DNA of 64,000 nt from Clostridium_S neuense. GTDB taxonomy: Bacteria > Bacillota > Clostridia > Clostridiales > Clostridiaceae. Positions 35,800 through 44,048 of this stretch are shown here, piece by piece (position 1 is the stretch's first letter; the number at the start of each line of letters is the position of its first letter). Position numbers and translations under genes: made by a program. The notes below the pieces were generated by a model. It saw only the letters and a program-made list of their open reading frames with translations, was not told the DNA's origin and searched no databases. The stretch is taken from positions 1 to 64,000 of the forward strand of contig NZ_JBJIAA010000011.1 of NCBI RefSeq assembly GCF_045310695.1. The letters are read 5' to 3'.

Positions 35800-38700
35800 T
35801 TAATAAGTTGTTCCAACCTTGCAATCTTTAGACGTAACTAATGACTGTATTGTATCCTGTCCAAAGCTCTCTTGAACAACTTCTTCTATTCTGTAAGTTC
35901 CTACATGGGTTCCATTATTAAAGTTCTGTGGAGTAATTTGTATGTTTGTTAAATTACCGCTGTTTATCGAATCTAAAGCCTTTGAATCACCTGCTAAAGC
36001 TTTAACATCTGCATAACTTCCATATTTGCTCCATGAACCATTACTATATACATAAAATGTTTCATCATCAAAACTTCCATTATTATTACTATCAAAGCTG
36101 TAGAACCATACACGTTTTGTTATAGCATCATTATCAGTTGAATAAGATTTATCTTTAACATTGATAGTTGCTAAATTATGATTATTAGGATCTCTCAATA
36201 CTATCTGAGGTGTATCAAAATCAGCTATAGGTAATTCATCTGGTGCTACAACTATAGTCTTTGTATCCACTGCTATATCTCCCTCTGTATTCGTAACCTC
36301 ACACTGAACTTTATAAATACCTGGCTTAGTAAATAACACATTCATACTGCTTGTACCTATTGTGCTATCTAAACTTTCTACAATTCCACTGTCTGCTGTG
36401 TTAGTTACATTTATAGGATTGTTATTACTATCATAAAAACTCCACTGTGTCTTAGCTTCGTCTATAGGAAAACTTTTAGAACCACCGCTTGAAGTTTCTG
36501 ATAATGCTACCTTTCTATTTTCCTTAAGCGTACCATTTTGACTTATTGAAACTGTTGGTTTAGGTGCTACTACTGTTGTAGACGCTGCTGCTGTTGCTGT
36601 ACCTCCAAAACCATCATCTACGGTTACGGTAAAAGTCTTTTTCTTTCCAACATCTTCTTTATTCATAAATTGTACAGTACCACCATTGTCCTTTACAGTT
36701 CCAGTCATTCCGTCTGGTGTATTCCAGGTATACTTAAGAGTATCTCCATCTGGATCACTAGCAGCTGCATTGACATTTAAATCATCACCTAACACTATTG
36801 TTTCTGGTAAATTCAATGTTACTGTAGGTGGATTATTCTTTGGATTTATAGTTTTATTAACAACAGGGCTGCTTAAACCTTCTGTATCTGTTACATACAA
36901 AGTAACTGTTATTGGTTTATCTCCCATTTTAAGCGTTCCTTGTGTACCTGTTATTTTTTGTCCATCTGATGTTGTCCAATAATACGTTAAACTTTCCCCT
37001 TGCGGATCATAGCCGCTGCCGATCACCGTAAATTGACTTCCTTGGTGAGCTGTATCCGGTCCATATATATATGCTGTTGGTGGAGCACTGTTCTTTTTAA
37101 AATAAAAGTCTGCATATGCCAATCCTCCAGCTGTAACATTAACTGTTGTACTTGAATTAATACAAGTATATCCATCATAACTTTTATCATTAAAATAAGT
37201 GTGATAGCCTGCATCAACATTATACAGATATTCTCTATCGGCTGTTTGCTCTTCTGTATAATTAATAAAGTATCTCTTAATTACTGTTCCCGTTGTAATA
37301 ACTGGTGGTGGTGTTGGATCTACATTACCTCCTCCAATTTTACAAGGTACCTTTAACTCTGCTACATTAGTCGTTGACCTACCATTATATCCAGCATACT
37401 GGCTGTCCACATTCCATAAAATATGATACCCATTCATAGGATCTGGAAACTTTGAAGTATCCAACTCATAATTATTTGGTGCTGATGTAGGCATAAACCA
37501 TACAGCTACTGCCTTATCACCTAACATTTGTATCATATCATTTGTACTTACCTGGTCAGAAGTGTATCCTCTAGTTTCACTAGATATCACCGAATCATTA
37601 TTATCTTCATCTACATAATGAATGTTAAGAGTATAATCTCCTCCTATTGGCGTCGGTGGTGGTAGAATTGCCTTGCACATTACATATATTTCTTCATTTT
37701 GAGTAAGTGGAGATAAATCTATAGAACCAGAAGAATATGAATAGTCTCTACCTGTAGGACTAATTCTATAGCTTCCTGTTAGCGTATATCCATTTGGTGC
37801 TGATGGTGAATACATTCCAGTACTGCTAGTTGGATCTGGCATAACCAAATCGCTTCCAGTTGGATTAGCTGTGTCTCTATAGTGTATTGTTAAGTTATAA
37901 TTTTGTGGTGTTGGCTTTTTTCTAGTAACTGTAAATGTCTTTGTTTGTTCTTGACTTGTTGAACCCCAGTTGTCTATTACCTTATGGTGAACGGTGTAAG
38001 TTCCTTCTGGTACACTATCACTTATAGTTAAATCCATTTCACTACATGCTCCTTCTTTGCTTGGATTTTTTAAACCAGAAGCTGCATTAAACATATTGTT
38101 AACATTTTGACCGCTACTGTCTGTTACCGACCACCCTGCATGTGTGATAATAGCATTATTGTAAGTGTAACTCTGTGGTAGACTAGAACTATTGTTATGC
38201 TTAACGATATTTCCTGAAGTATCATAGTATGTTGACCAAAATTTTGTAGTACTATCACTATAAGTTGTATTGCTTTCACTTCCCTTTCCATCAATAACCT
38301 TTAAAGTATCTCCAGATTGTACACTAGCACTTGAAGCTCCACTATTAAAATAAAAATCTGCTGTTGGTGCAACTGCTACTGGATAGGCTGTAACGCCACT
38401 TATGTGATAGTCAGCTACATATTCAGAGCCTGCATTCAAGGTTGAATAATCAGGCATCTTATTATATGCTGTGGTACCGTTATTAGCTCCTTGATCAAAA
38501 GTATTAGTGTCTATTTTATATTCCACATTGCAAGTGTCGTTTAAAATTGTCACTGGCTGATAATAAATCAGTGGACCATAGTTATATTTGTTAGGCTTAC
38601 TACTTATATTTTGAAATCGCCAATTATCATAATAATCATTACCTTCCACATTTGATGTATCTATCCAATAATGTGCATTATCCATATAGCTTTTAGCTGT

Positions 38701-39024
38701 CGGAGAACCATTGTATCTACTATATTGATAGTCTGTTCCATCTACAAAATTCTTTGGAAAAAGTTCTGTTTCATAAAAGCTCCAGCCTTTAGGAATATTT
38801 CTATCTGATGGCTGATATCCTGGAGTATCTTTGTAAACATCTGCAAGTATTGATTGCTCCTGATGTGAATTTGGCTTATCATAATTTGAATGATCTACAG
38901 TGTATGGTGTATTTGTCGCATTAGCAGCCATTGTTTTTATCGGCTTAAATGCTAAATTTGATGTAATAAAAGAGAGTGCCAATAAAAGTGACACTCTTTT
39001 TATAAACTTGCTTTTAATATTCAA
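35800..39024 (-). CDS. Large secreted PKD and MucBP-like surface protein
   Basis: 1074 aa, TTG start eight bases after AGGAGGG. Signal peptide (RVSLLLALSFITSNLAF, cleavage near TMAANA). After a 200-residue unique region come Ig-like segments and two MucBP-like stretches (YNLTIHYRDTANPTGSD and YTLNIHYVDEDNNDSV). Two PKD repeats follow (GYDPQGESLTYYWTT, ASDPDGDTLKYTWNT) and a C-terminal Ig-like part ending SKDCKVGTTY. No sorting signal or membrane anchor. Same operon position and domain style as the 32716 protein, so probably partners; glycan or mucin binding is an inference. Confidence 0.75.
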   Translation of the reverse strand: MNIKSKFIKRVSLLLALSFITSNLAFKPIKTMAANATNTPYTVDHSNYDKPNSHQEQSILADVYKDTPGYQPSDRNIPKGWSFYETELFPKNFVDGTDYQYSRYNGSPTAKSYMDNAHYWIDTSNVEGNDYYDNWRFQNISSKPNKYNYGPLIYYQPVTILNDTCNVEYKIDTNTFDQGANNGTTAYNKMPDYSTLNAGSEYVADYHISGVTAYPVAVAPTADFYFNSGASSASVQSGDTLKVIDGKGSESNTTYSDSTTKFWSTYYDTSGNIVKHNNSSSLPQSYTYNNAIITHAGWSVTDSSGQNVNNMFNAASGLKNPSKEGACSEMDLTISDSVPEGTYTVHHKVIDNWGSTSQEQTKTFTVTRKKPTPQNYNLTIHYRDTANPTGSDLVMPDPTSSTGMYSPSAPNGYTLTGSYRISPTGRDYSYSSGSIDLSPLTQNEEIYVMCKAILPPPTPIGGDYTLNIHYVDEDNNDSVISSETRGYTSDQVSTNDMIQMLGDKAVAVWFMPTSAPNNYELDTSKFPDPMNGYHILWNVDSQYAGYNGRSTTNVAELKVPCKIGGGNVDPTPPPVITTGTVIKRYFINYTEEQTADREYLYNVDAGYHTYFNDKSYDGYTCINSSTTVNVTAGGLAYADFYFKKNSAPPTAYIYGPDTAHQGSQFTVIGSGYDPQGESLTYYWTTSDGQKITGTQGTLKMGDKPITVTLYVTDTEGLSSPVVNKTINPKNNPPTVTLNLPETIVLGDDLNVNAAASDPDGDTLKYTWNTPDGMTGTVKDNGGTVQFMNKEDVGKKKTFTVTVDDGFGGTATAAASTTVVAPKPTVSISQNGTLKENRKVALSETSSGGSKSFPIDEAKTQWSFYDSNNNPINVTNTADSGIVESLDSTIGTSSMNVLFTKPGIYKVQCEVTNTEGDIAVDTKTIVVAPDELPIADFDTPQIVLRDPNNHNLATINVKDKSYSTDNDAITKRVWFYSFDSNNNGSFDDETFYVYSNGSWSKYGSYADVKALAGDSKALDSINSGNLTNIQITPQNFNNGTHVGTYRIEEVVQESFGQDTIQSLVTSKDCKVGTTY

Positions 39025-39039
39025 TTTTTATCCCTCCTA

Positions 39040-40515
39040 TTAATATTTGAATAGGAATTGACCATCTTCAGCCCATATTGTAATATTACCTATTTGAACC
39101 TTCTGCATAACATCCTGAACACTGTTAGGAGAATGAGATTCCTTATACATATAATCATAAATTTCGCTAGCATAATCATAGCCGAATAAAGAAACCAATT
39201 CTTGATATAAATAAAGCCTTTGTATGCTTAAGTCAACACCATCATAATAAGGCACTATCATATATATTTGAGGATGAGCACTGCTACGTAATATATTTTT
39301 CATATCATCTTGATGACTACTAAAAAGATCTACAGTATCCAAAGATCTTGAAGATAATGAATAACTGGAATATACACGTGCTGTAATCATAGAGTCTGAC
39401 ATACTAGCGTTAGCATTATCACATACACCAAATGAAGCCTCATTAACTATATTAGCCCAATTTGACATATCAACCATCTTACCTGCATAACTAGAATCTT
39501 TAGCTGTTATTTTACTATACTGTTTTCTAAATTGCACAGCTAAATTATATTGATTTCTGGCTTGCAAATTAGCGTATTTATTCCAATCATTACTTACTTG
39601 ATATGGAGTTCCAAATGTCTTATCATTATCAAATACTATAGTTCCGTTATTATCATGTGCTGGCCATAATGCTCTTTTAATATATCCAGTTGCAGAATCT
39701 ACCGGATGAAATAAATCACTATCATATTGACTAGCAAATTTAAAGTAATCATCATCACATATACCACTTATAGTAGGATCTAACTTATAATCTCTTGTAG
39801 TAAAGCTGTAAGTCTTAGTTAATATGTCTTGTCCATCTGTACTCTTTACACCATTTAAACTAATTGTGTAAGCAGTATTACATTTAAAAGCATTTCTTGG
39901 CAATGTAATTGTCTTTGTATCATCACAAAATACATTATTAGGAGCTATATCAATTTCGCTTTTATTAGCAGTAACTTTGACATTTGCCTTATTTCCATCC
40001 TTATCTGTAACAGTTACATTGCTGAGTGTTGAGCTATCTATATTTTTGCTTAATTCTAAGTCAAAAACAGCATTAGGTTCAACATTACTTGAAACATTAT
40101 CTGTAGATCCATTTGCATATACTTTGTTAATATCAAAGCCGCCCTGCTGTGCTTCATTTACTGTTGTAAACTGCATTGTAGCATTATCTGAGAGCTTATC
40201 TCCCTTATCATCTACTATATCATCTACAACTAAAGTATAGGTACTGTTAGGCTTGTATCCATCATCTGGACTTATTGTCATTTTAGTATGATCATCATTG
40301 AAGTCTATTCTAGTTGTTATTTTATTTCCGTTATTGTCCTTTATATAGACATTTTCAAAAGCTTCGTTAGTATTAACAGGCTTATTAAAAGTTACTGTCC
40401 ACGCATGATTTAAAGCAACATTCTGCTTTGATGTAAAATTCTTTGCAAACGCCGGTGATGCAGAAGTAAATATTATTGATGCCATTGTAACAAGTGATAC
40501 TAATTTTTTATTCAT
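39040..40515 (-). CDS. Secreted protein with two SbsA-type Ig-like (Big_5) domains
   Basis: 491 aa. Signal peptide ending SPAFA-KN (cleavage after residue 24). Two Big_5 domains follow at about 33-117 (VNTNEAFENVYIKDNNGN ... YTLVVDDIVDDKG) and about 145-240 (ALSKNIDSS-like start, ISLNGVKSTDGQDI). The remaining 250 residues are a unique, tyrosine-rich domain ending EDGQFLFKY. ATG after AGAGGGGATATAAA. First of three tandem secreted-protein genes. No wall anchor seen; may be assembled on the pilus. Confidence 0.75.
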   Translation of the reverse strand: MNKKLVSLVTMASIIFTSASPAFAKNFTSKQNVALNHAWTVTFNKPVNTNEAFENVYIKDNNGNKITTRIDFNDDHTKMTISPDDGYKPNSTYTLVVDDIVDDKGDKLSDNATMQFTTVNEAQQGGFDINKVYANGSTDNVSSNVEPNAVFDLELSKNIDSSTLSNVTVTDKDGNKANVKVTANKSEIDIAPNNVFCDDTKTITLPRNAFKCNTAYTISLNGVKSTDGQDILTKTYSFTTRDYKLDPTISGICDDDYFKFASQYDSDLFHPVDSATGYIKRALWPAHDNNGTIVFDNDKTFGTPYQVSNDWNKYANLQARNQYNLAVQFRKQYSKITAKDSSYAGKMVDMSNWANIVNEASFGVCDNANASMSDSMITARVYSSYSLSSRSLDTVDLFSSHQDDMKNILRSSAHPQIYMIVPYYDGVDLSIQRLYLYQELVSLFGYDYASEIYDYMYKESHSPNSVQDVMQKVQIGNITIWAEDGQFLFKY

Positions 40516-40529
40516 TTTATATCCCCTCT

Positions 40530-40571
40530 TTATTTTATATTTATTAGCAACTGTAGTTTTTTCCTTTTCAT
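40530..40571 (-). CDS. Possible 13-codon leader peptide ahead of the Big_5 gene
   Basis: ATG 40571 to TAA, product MKRKKLQLLINIK, preceded by GGAGG repeated twice within 20 bases and followed 14 bases later by the Big_5 start. The strong ribosome site would otherwise be unused. Could couple or delay translation downstream. Confidence 0.35.
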   Translation of the reverse strand: MKRKKLQLLINIK

Positions 40572-40651
40572 ACTATATTTTACCTCCTTTCCAATACCTC
40601 CGCAAACAAAAATAAGTTTTTTGCAATAATTTTTAAAATTCTTTTTTACAT

Positions 40652-40694
40652 AAAAAATGGATTATCTCAAAAATTAATTTCAAGATAATCCATT
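40652..40694 (-). terminator. Terminator/leader hairpin before the Big_5 gene
   Basis: 12-bp stem (40656-40667 with 40683-40694) followed by TTTTTTATGTAAAAAAG. Stem and flanks nearly repeat those at 47760-47812. Confidence 0.8.
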
Positions 40695-40771
40695 ATATAA
40701 AAGAATCATTTTAAATTCGTTGATAAAACCAGTTCATAAATACAATAAATATAAAATACCAATATATTTGA

Positions 40772-41446
40772 TTAATTACTAGTATTGCTTTCACTGTAAA
40801 TAGGGCACTTAGCAATTTTAAATGCTCCTGCAGAAGACTCCTTAGAAGTTTTTACAAAAGAATCTTCATCTCCTGCAAACATTATTGCTGCTGCTAGCAC
40901 GTTTTTATCATTAGGTTCCAAAAACTTTCCCTGTAAATCTACAGCTCCAAGAACCCTTACTCTTTTTCCAGTGAGTTCTGTAATTGGTACAGGTGCTCCC
41001 TGCGTTGCTACAGAAGTATGCGTAATATCAACTATATCGCCACGTCTTAAAGTTCCCGCAAAGGCATCATTATCGAGCTTTGTAAGAGGTATTGAAAATT
41101 CTCTTTCTCCTGGCTTTAAGAACATCTTTGAACTGTCGTTTTTATCAGCTATTGTGTTCTTATTTAGTGGTTCCTCCTTGTATATATTTTGAGTTGCATA
41201 TTTACTTTTAATCCCATTTAAAGATGTAACCATATCATCTGTAATATTGTTTATCGCTTTATCTTCCAATATAAAATCACTGGCATTAAGAAATTCACCC
41301 TGATTTATATCCTTCGCTGCAACATAAATCTGCTTCTTAGGTGATGAATTTACTATTTTCTTTTCAGCTGCAATAAGCACTGCAAAAACAGCACATGAAA
41401 GAAGTGCTGTAGTTATTATTATTCTTTTCTTATTCAACTTAACCAT
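40772..41446 (-). CDS. cpaB: CpaB/RcpC-like SAF-domain protein
   Basis: 224 aa. One N-terminal membrane helix (IIITTALLSCAVFAVLIAAE), then the SAF domain (QIYVAAKDINQGEFLNASDF, about 40-100) and the RcpC part (FSIPLTKLDNDAFAGTLRRGDIVDI). CpaB/RcpC proteins brace the Tad pilus across the wall or modify pilins. ATG 41446 is preferred over TTG 41449. It follows the pseudopilin gene by ten bases. Confidence 0.82.
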   Translation of the reverse strand: MVKLNKKRIIITTALLSCAVFAVLIAAEKKIVNSSPKKQIYVAAKDINQGEFLNASDFILEDKAINNITDDMVTSLNGIKSKYATQNIYKEEPLNKNTIADKNDSSKMFLKPGEREFSIPLTKLDNDAFAGTLRRGDIVDITHTSVATQGAPVPITELTGKRVRVLGAVDLQGKFLEPNDKNVLAAAIMFAGDEDSFVKTSKESSAGAFKIAKCPIYSESNTSN

Positions 41447-41456
41447 CAATCCTTTC

Positions 41457-42032
41457 TTACTTTACTATATCCGTATCAACAGATACGCTGGTTTCTTTTT
41501 TCTGTCCAAATAAAATATCTGTATTAAACTTTATGGTTGCATGAACACTGGTATTTTTAACTATGCTATTATCAGAAGTTTTTACTATACCTAAACTCAT
41601 ATCTGCTGTGCTTTCAGTGAACATGTGATTATTAGAGCTGTATGTCCATATATCAACAATATTGCCTTTAACATTGTATATAGTGAATTCATCTACAGTA
41701 ACTTGCCCATCAGCTACACTCCCACTAAGTCCATTTAAATTAGAGTCTAACTTCATATTGGTTTCCAGATGCCTTTTAAAGGTTTCAAAGGCATCATTAG
41801 GATCACTAATTTTTAAAATACCATCTTGTCCAAGAACATCTAAATCAATATTTTTATATACTGCTAAATTAGATAAAGTAACATCATCCTGAACATCTTG
41901 TACTCTATTAATTATTATTTTGTAGAAAACTGTAAACATAAGCACCAGTGATATAAGTATTAGCATAAAAATACTTAATCCAGCTATAGAAGCATCTCCT
42001 CTGCTCTTTTTTCTTAAAAGCTTTTTTAACAT
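41457..42032 (-). CDS. TadE/TadF-like pseudopilin
   Basis: 191 aa. A short basic head (KKLLRKKSRGDASIAGL) leads into one transmembrane helix (FMLILISLVLMFTVFYKIII) and a 140-residue external domain of mostly beta character. The motif RG-DASIAG resembles a prepilin cleavage site (after G12). This is the build of TadE/TadF minor pilins of Tad systems. Located between the DUF4320-like protein and cpaB with 18- and 10-base gaps. Confidence 0.65.
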   Translation of the reverse strand: MLKKLLRKKSRGDASIAGLSIFMLILISLVLMFTVFYKIIINRVQDVQDDVTLSNLAVYKNIDLDVLGQDGILKISDPNDAFETFKRHLETNMKLDSNLNGLSGSVADGQVTVDEFTIYNVKGNIVDIWTYSSNNHMFTESTADMSLGIVKTSDNSIVKNTSVHATIKFNTDILFGQKKETSVSVDTDIVK

Positions 42033-42050
42033 ATTTCCACCTACCTTCTG

Positions 42051-42521
42051 CTAATAATTAGCTTTTTTACTGGTGGAACTTTTATTAATGGTAATAGTTT
42101 TATCTACATTTTGAAAGGACGGTATAAGACCATTATTTGTAGCTATACTTTTTACAGGATACTTATAACTTATGTGCAAATAAACATCTTCGCCATAATT
42201 AACTTCATTAAGAGTAGTACCTGAAATATCTATATTGTTTATGCCAATATTATTAAAATCTCCTATCATTGCCGCTTCGTTATCTGGTGTTAAATATCCA
42301 TTCTGCTCCATCTTAAGCATATATTTTCTCGCAATTGCCTCTGCATCTGTGCTCTTTTTTATTGGCACAGCACTTGAAATAAACAACACAAATACAACAC
42401 TCATGACTAAAATAGCCATAAGAGACATAGCAACAGTATCAACACTGCCAGCTTTCTTTTTAGTCATTTTATTTATTTTATTATTAATACTTGACCACAA
42501 TCTATCACTTCCCTTAAACAT
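42051..42521 (-). CDS. TadE-like minor pseudopilin (DUF4320-like)
   Basis: 156 aa. Basic head with KKKAG-SVDTVAM, then a transmembrane helix (SLMAILVMSVVFVLFISSAV, about 33-52) and an external domain with SVDT-type pilin-like N-terminus: TDAEAIARKYMLKMEQNGYL is the conserved alpha-spine extension. Length and layout match clostridial TadE/DUF4320 proteins. Likely processed by the TadV peptidase and part of pilus initiation. Confidence 0.7.
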   Translation of the reverse strand: MFKGSDRLWSSINNKINKMTKKKAGSVDTVAMSLMAILVMSVVFVLFISSAVPIKKSTDAEAIARKYMLKMEQNGYLTPDNEAAMIGDFNNIGINNIDISGTTLNEVNYGEDVYLHISYKYPVKSIATNNGLIPSFQNVDKTITINKSSTSKKANY

Positions 42522-42552
42522 CTCATGTAATGTAATTTGGATGAATAATCAT

Positions 42553-42768
42553 TTAATTTGTAAATATATTTTTGGTTTCTGTAGTAAACCACGTTCCAAC
42601 ACTATTTAAAAATGTACTTATCATGGTTTTATATAAAGGATACGTTATTATTAAAAATACTGCTATGATTACAAGTACCTCAACTGTATTTACTTCTCCT
42701 TTCATTTTTCTCATTCTGTTCTTTAATCCTATAAGCTTTAATTGCGCTTTTACTGCTAATTTTCTCAT
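42553..42768 (-). CDS. Flp-like pilin, copy 2
   Basis: 71 aa from ATG 42768, nine bases after AAGGAGAG; the longer frame from TTG 42786 would include the ribosome site. A basic leader (MRKLAVKAQLKLIGLKNRMR) ends in KMKGE, then VNTVEVLVIIAVFLII as the hydrophobic spine and a short FTTETKNIFTN end. Size and layout match Flp pilins of Tad systems. The residue before the expected cut is Glu, with Gly one place earlier. Nearly identical to copy 1 from residue 22 on. Confidence 0.8.
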   Translation of the reverse strand: MRKLAVKAQLKLIGLKNRMRKMKGEVNTVEVLVIIAVFLIITYPLYKTMISTFLNSVGTWFTTETKNIFTN

Positions 42769-42813
42769 TTCAAATCTCTCCTTCAAATTTTCATTTTTAT
42801 TTTTTCTCTATAT

Positions 42814-42853
42814 AAAAATAGCAGTAGAAGACATTTCTTCTTGCTGCTATTTT
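42814..42853 (-). terminator. Terminator/leader hairpin between the twin pilins
   Basis: 10-bp outer stem AAAATAGCAG (42815-42824 with 42844-42853) plus inner pairs, followed by TTTTTATATAGAGAAAAAAT; 11 bases past the first pilin stop codon. Confidence 0.8.
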
Positions 42854-42864
42854 TTTTATTGCTT

Positions 42865-43080
42865 TTAATTTGTAAATATATTTTTGGTTTCTGTAGTAAA
42901 CCAATTTGAAACACTATTTAAAAATGTACTTATCATGGTTTTATACAAAGGGTACGTTATTATTAAAAATACTGCTATGATTACAAGTACCTCAACTGTA
43001 TTTACTTCCCCTTTCATTTTTTTTATTCTGCTTTTTAATTCCATGAGCTTTAACTGTTCTTTTACTGCTAATTTTTTCAT
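42865..43080 (-). CDS. Flp-like pilin, copy 1
   Basis: 71 aa, exactly the length of its twin. Differs mainly in the leader (MKKLAVKEQLKLMELKSRIK) and at two positions near SVSNW/SVGTW. Shares the KMKGE-VNTVEV junction with E30 in the place of the pilin Glu+5. A high-copy major pilin is expected; the hairpins before and after each copy could stabilise the messages. ATG after AAGGAGAG. Confidence 0.82.
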   Translation of the reverse strand: MKKLAVKEQLKLMELKSRIKKMKGEVNTVEVLVIIAVFLIITYPLYKTMISTFLNSVSNWFTTETKNIFTN

Positions 43081-43104
43081 TTAAATCTCTCCTTCAATTC
43101 TCAT
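43081..43104 (-). CDS. Possible 7-codon leader peptide fused to the pilin start
   Basis: ATG 43104 reads MRIEGEI and stops at TAA directly touching the pilin ATG (TAAATG). It runs through the pilin ribosome site. In copy 2 the equivalent frame is MKI-stop. Might be chance. Confidence 0.25.
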   Translation of the reverse strand: MRIEGEI

Positions 43105-43123
43105 TTTTTATTTTTCCTTACAT

Positions 43124-43157
43124 AAAAATAGCCGTAGAAAAAATCTACGACCATTTT
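43124..43157 (-). terminator. Terminator/leader hairpin between tadC and pilin copy 1
   Basis: 14-bp stem with two G-U pairs (43125-43138 with 43144-43157) starting at the base next to the tadC stop codon, followed by TTTTTATGTAAGG. Confidence 0.85.
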
Positions 43158-44033
43158 TTATTTGAATATTCCATTTGTACTCTGCATTAAATTACTTGCT
43201 ACAACAAAGAATACAACTGCAAGTATTCCTATAAACATAAGCATATCTATTAAAAGCATGTACATATCTATTTTTTCAGTCTGCCTTTCAACATAAAGTG
43301 CATTTACAGTTTTTAATGAGGAACTCTGATCATCTATTGTTTCCTCATATGCACCTGTGTCCACGCATTCTTTTATTGTTGCTACAAAAGTTTCAATTTC
43401 AGGCATATTATACTCGTTATTAAAATCCTCCAGTGCTCTTTCGATATTTTTTGAAAGATTTATCTTTGCTGCAAGCTTTATAAGACTTTTCTTAAGTCTC
43501 TTATTTTTGCATACCGTATATGCTTCTACAAGTGCATGACCTATATTTACTCCTGCCATAGTTTGAAGATTTATAAGGTCATATACATCAGCAAGATCTA
43601 GTCTTATTTTGTTTATATCATCTTTATTGTTAAAATAATTTACTATATCAACAATATAAAAACCAAGTATCGCAAATAATATTGAAGTAACTATGTTTGC
43701 AGAATAGCTTTTTCCTAAAAGATGTATTTGCATAGATGAAAAAAATAATCCTACAGCAATTAATGTTTTTAAAAACCAGTAACTCATTGCTGTTAAATGC
43801 AGTGGATTTCCACATTTCTCAAGCTTGTTTTCCGTATATTCCATTCTCAAATATTTAGGAAGTTTGAATTTTTGAAAAATGTTTTTATTTTCTTCTACAT
43901 TCGATGTTTCACCATACTTTACTTCTCTATATTTTGAGTTAAAATGAAACTTTAAAAATTTTCTTAAATAAAAAGAAAGTACAATAATACATACAAGGAA
44001 TATTAATTTTAATATAAGAATTAAACTCTTCAT
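43158..44033 (-). CDS. tadC: TadC-like inner-membrane platform protein
   Basis: 291 aa from ATG 44033 (GGAGG five bases ahead); TTG 44045 is the longest start. Hydrophobic segments lie at the N-terminus, about 85-145 in two helices, and at the C-terminus (LIDMLMFIGILAVVFFVVAS). The type II secretion F fold sits between (LYDLINLQTMAGVNIGHALVE-like: DVYDLINLQTMAGVNIG). Four bases after tadB; the pair forms the platform on which CpaF acts. Confidence 0.82.
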   Translation of the reverse strand: MKSLILILKLIFLVCIIVLSFYLRKFLKFHFNSKYREVKYGETSNVEENKNIFQKFKLPKYLRMEYTENKLEKCGNPLHLTAMSYWFLKTLIAVGLFFSSMQIHLLGKSYSANIVTSILFAILGFYIVDIVNYFNNKDDINKIRLDLADVYDLINLQTMAGVNIGHALVEAYTVCKNKRLKKSLIKLAAKINLSKNIERALEDFNNEYNMPEIETFVATIKECVDTGAYEETIDDQSSSLKTVNALYVERQTEKIDMYMLLIDMLMFIGILAVVFFVVASNLMQSTNGIFK

Positions 44034-44048
44034 ATTTACCTCCAATCC

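Larger units (their letters stand above)
42553..43158 (-). repeat. Tandem duplication of pilin gene with leader
   Basis: The DNA of the two pilin genes and their ribosome-site leaders (GAAGGAGAGATTT) is repeated with a 312-base period; the coding 3' halves differ by only a few bases, so the duplication is recent or kept alike by gene conversion. Confidence 0.85.

Noticed and set aside
35800..39024. Cellulosome or S-layer component
   Set aside because: PKD and Ig-like repeats and repeated Asp-rich segments recall such proteins, but no dockerin pair, cohesin or SLH domain was found.
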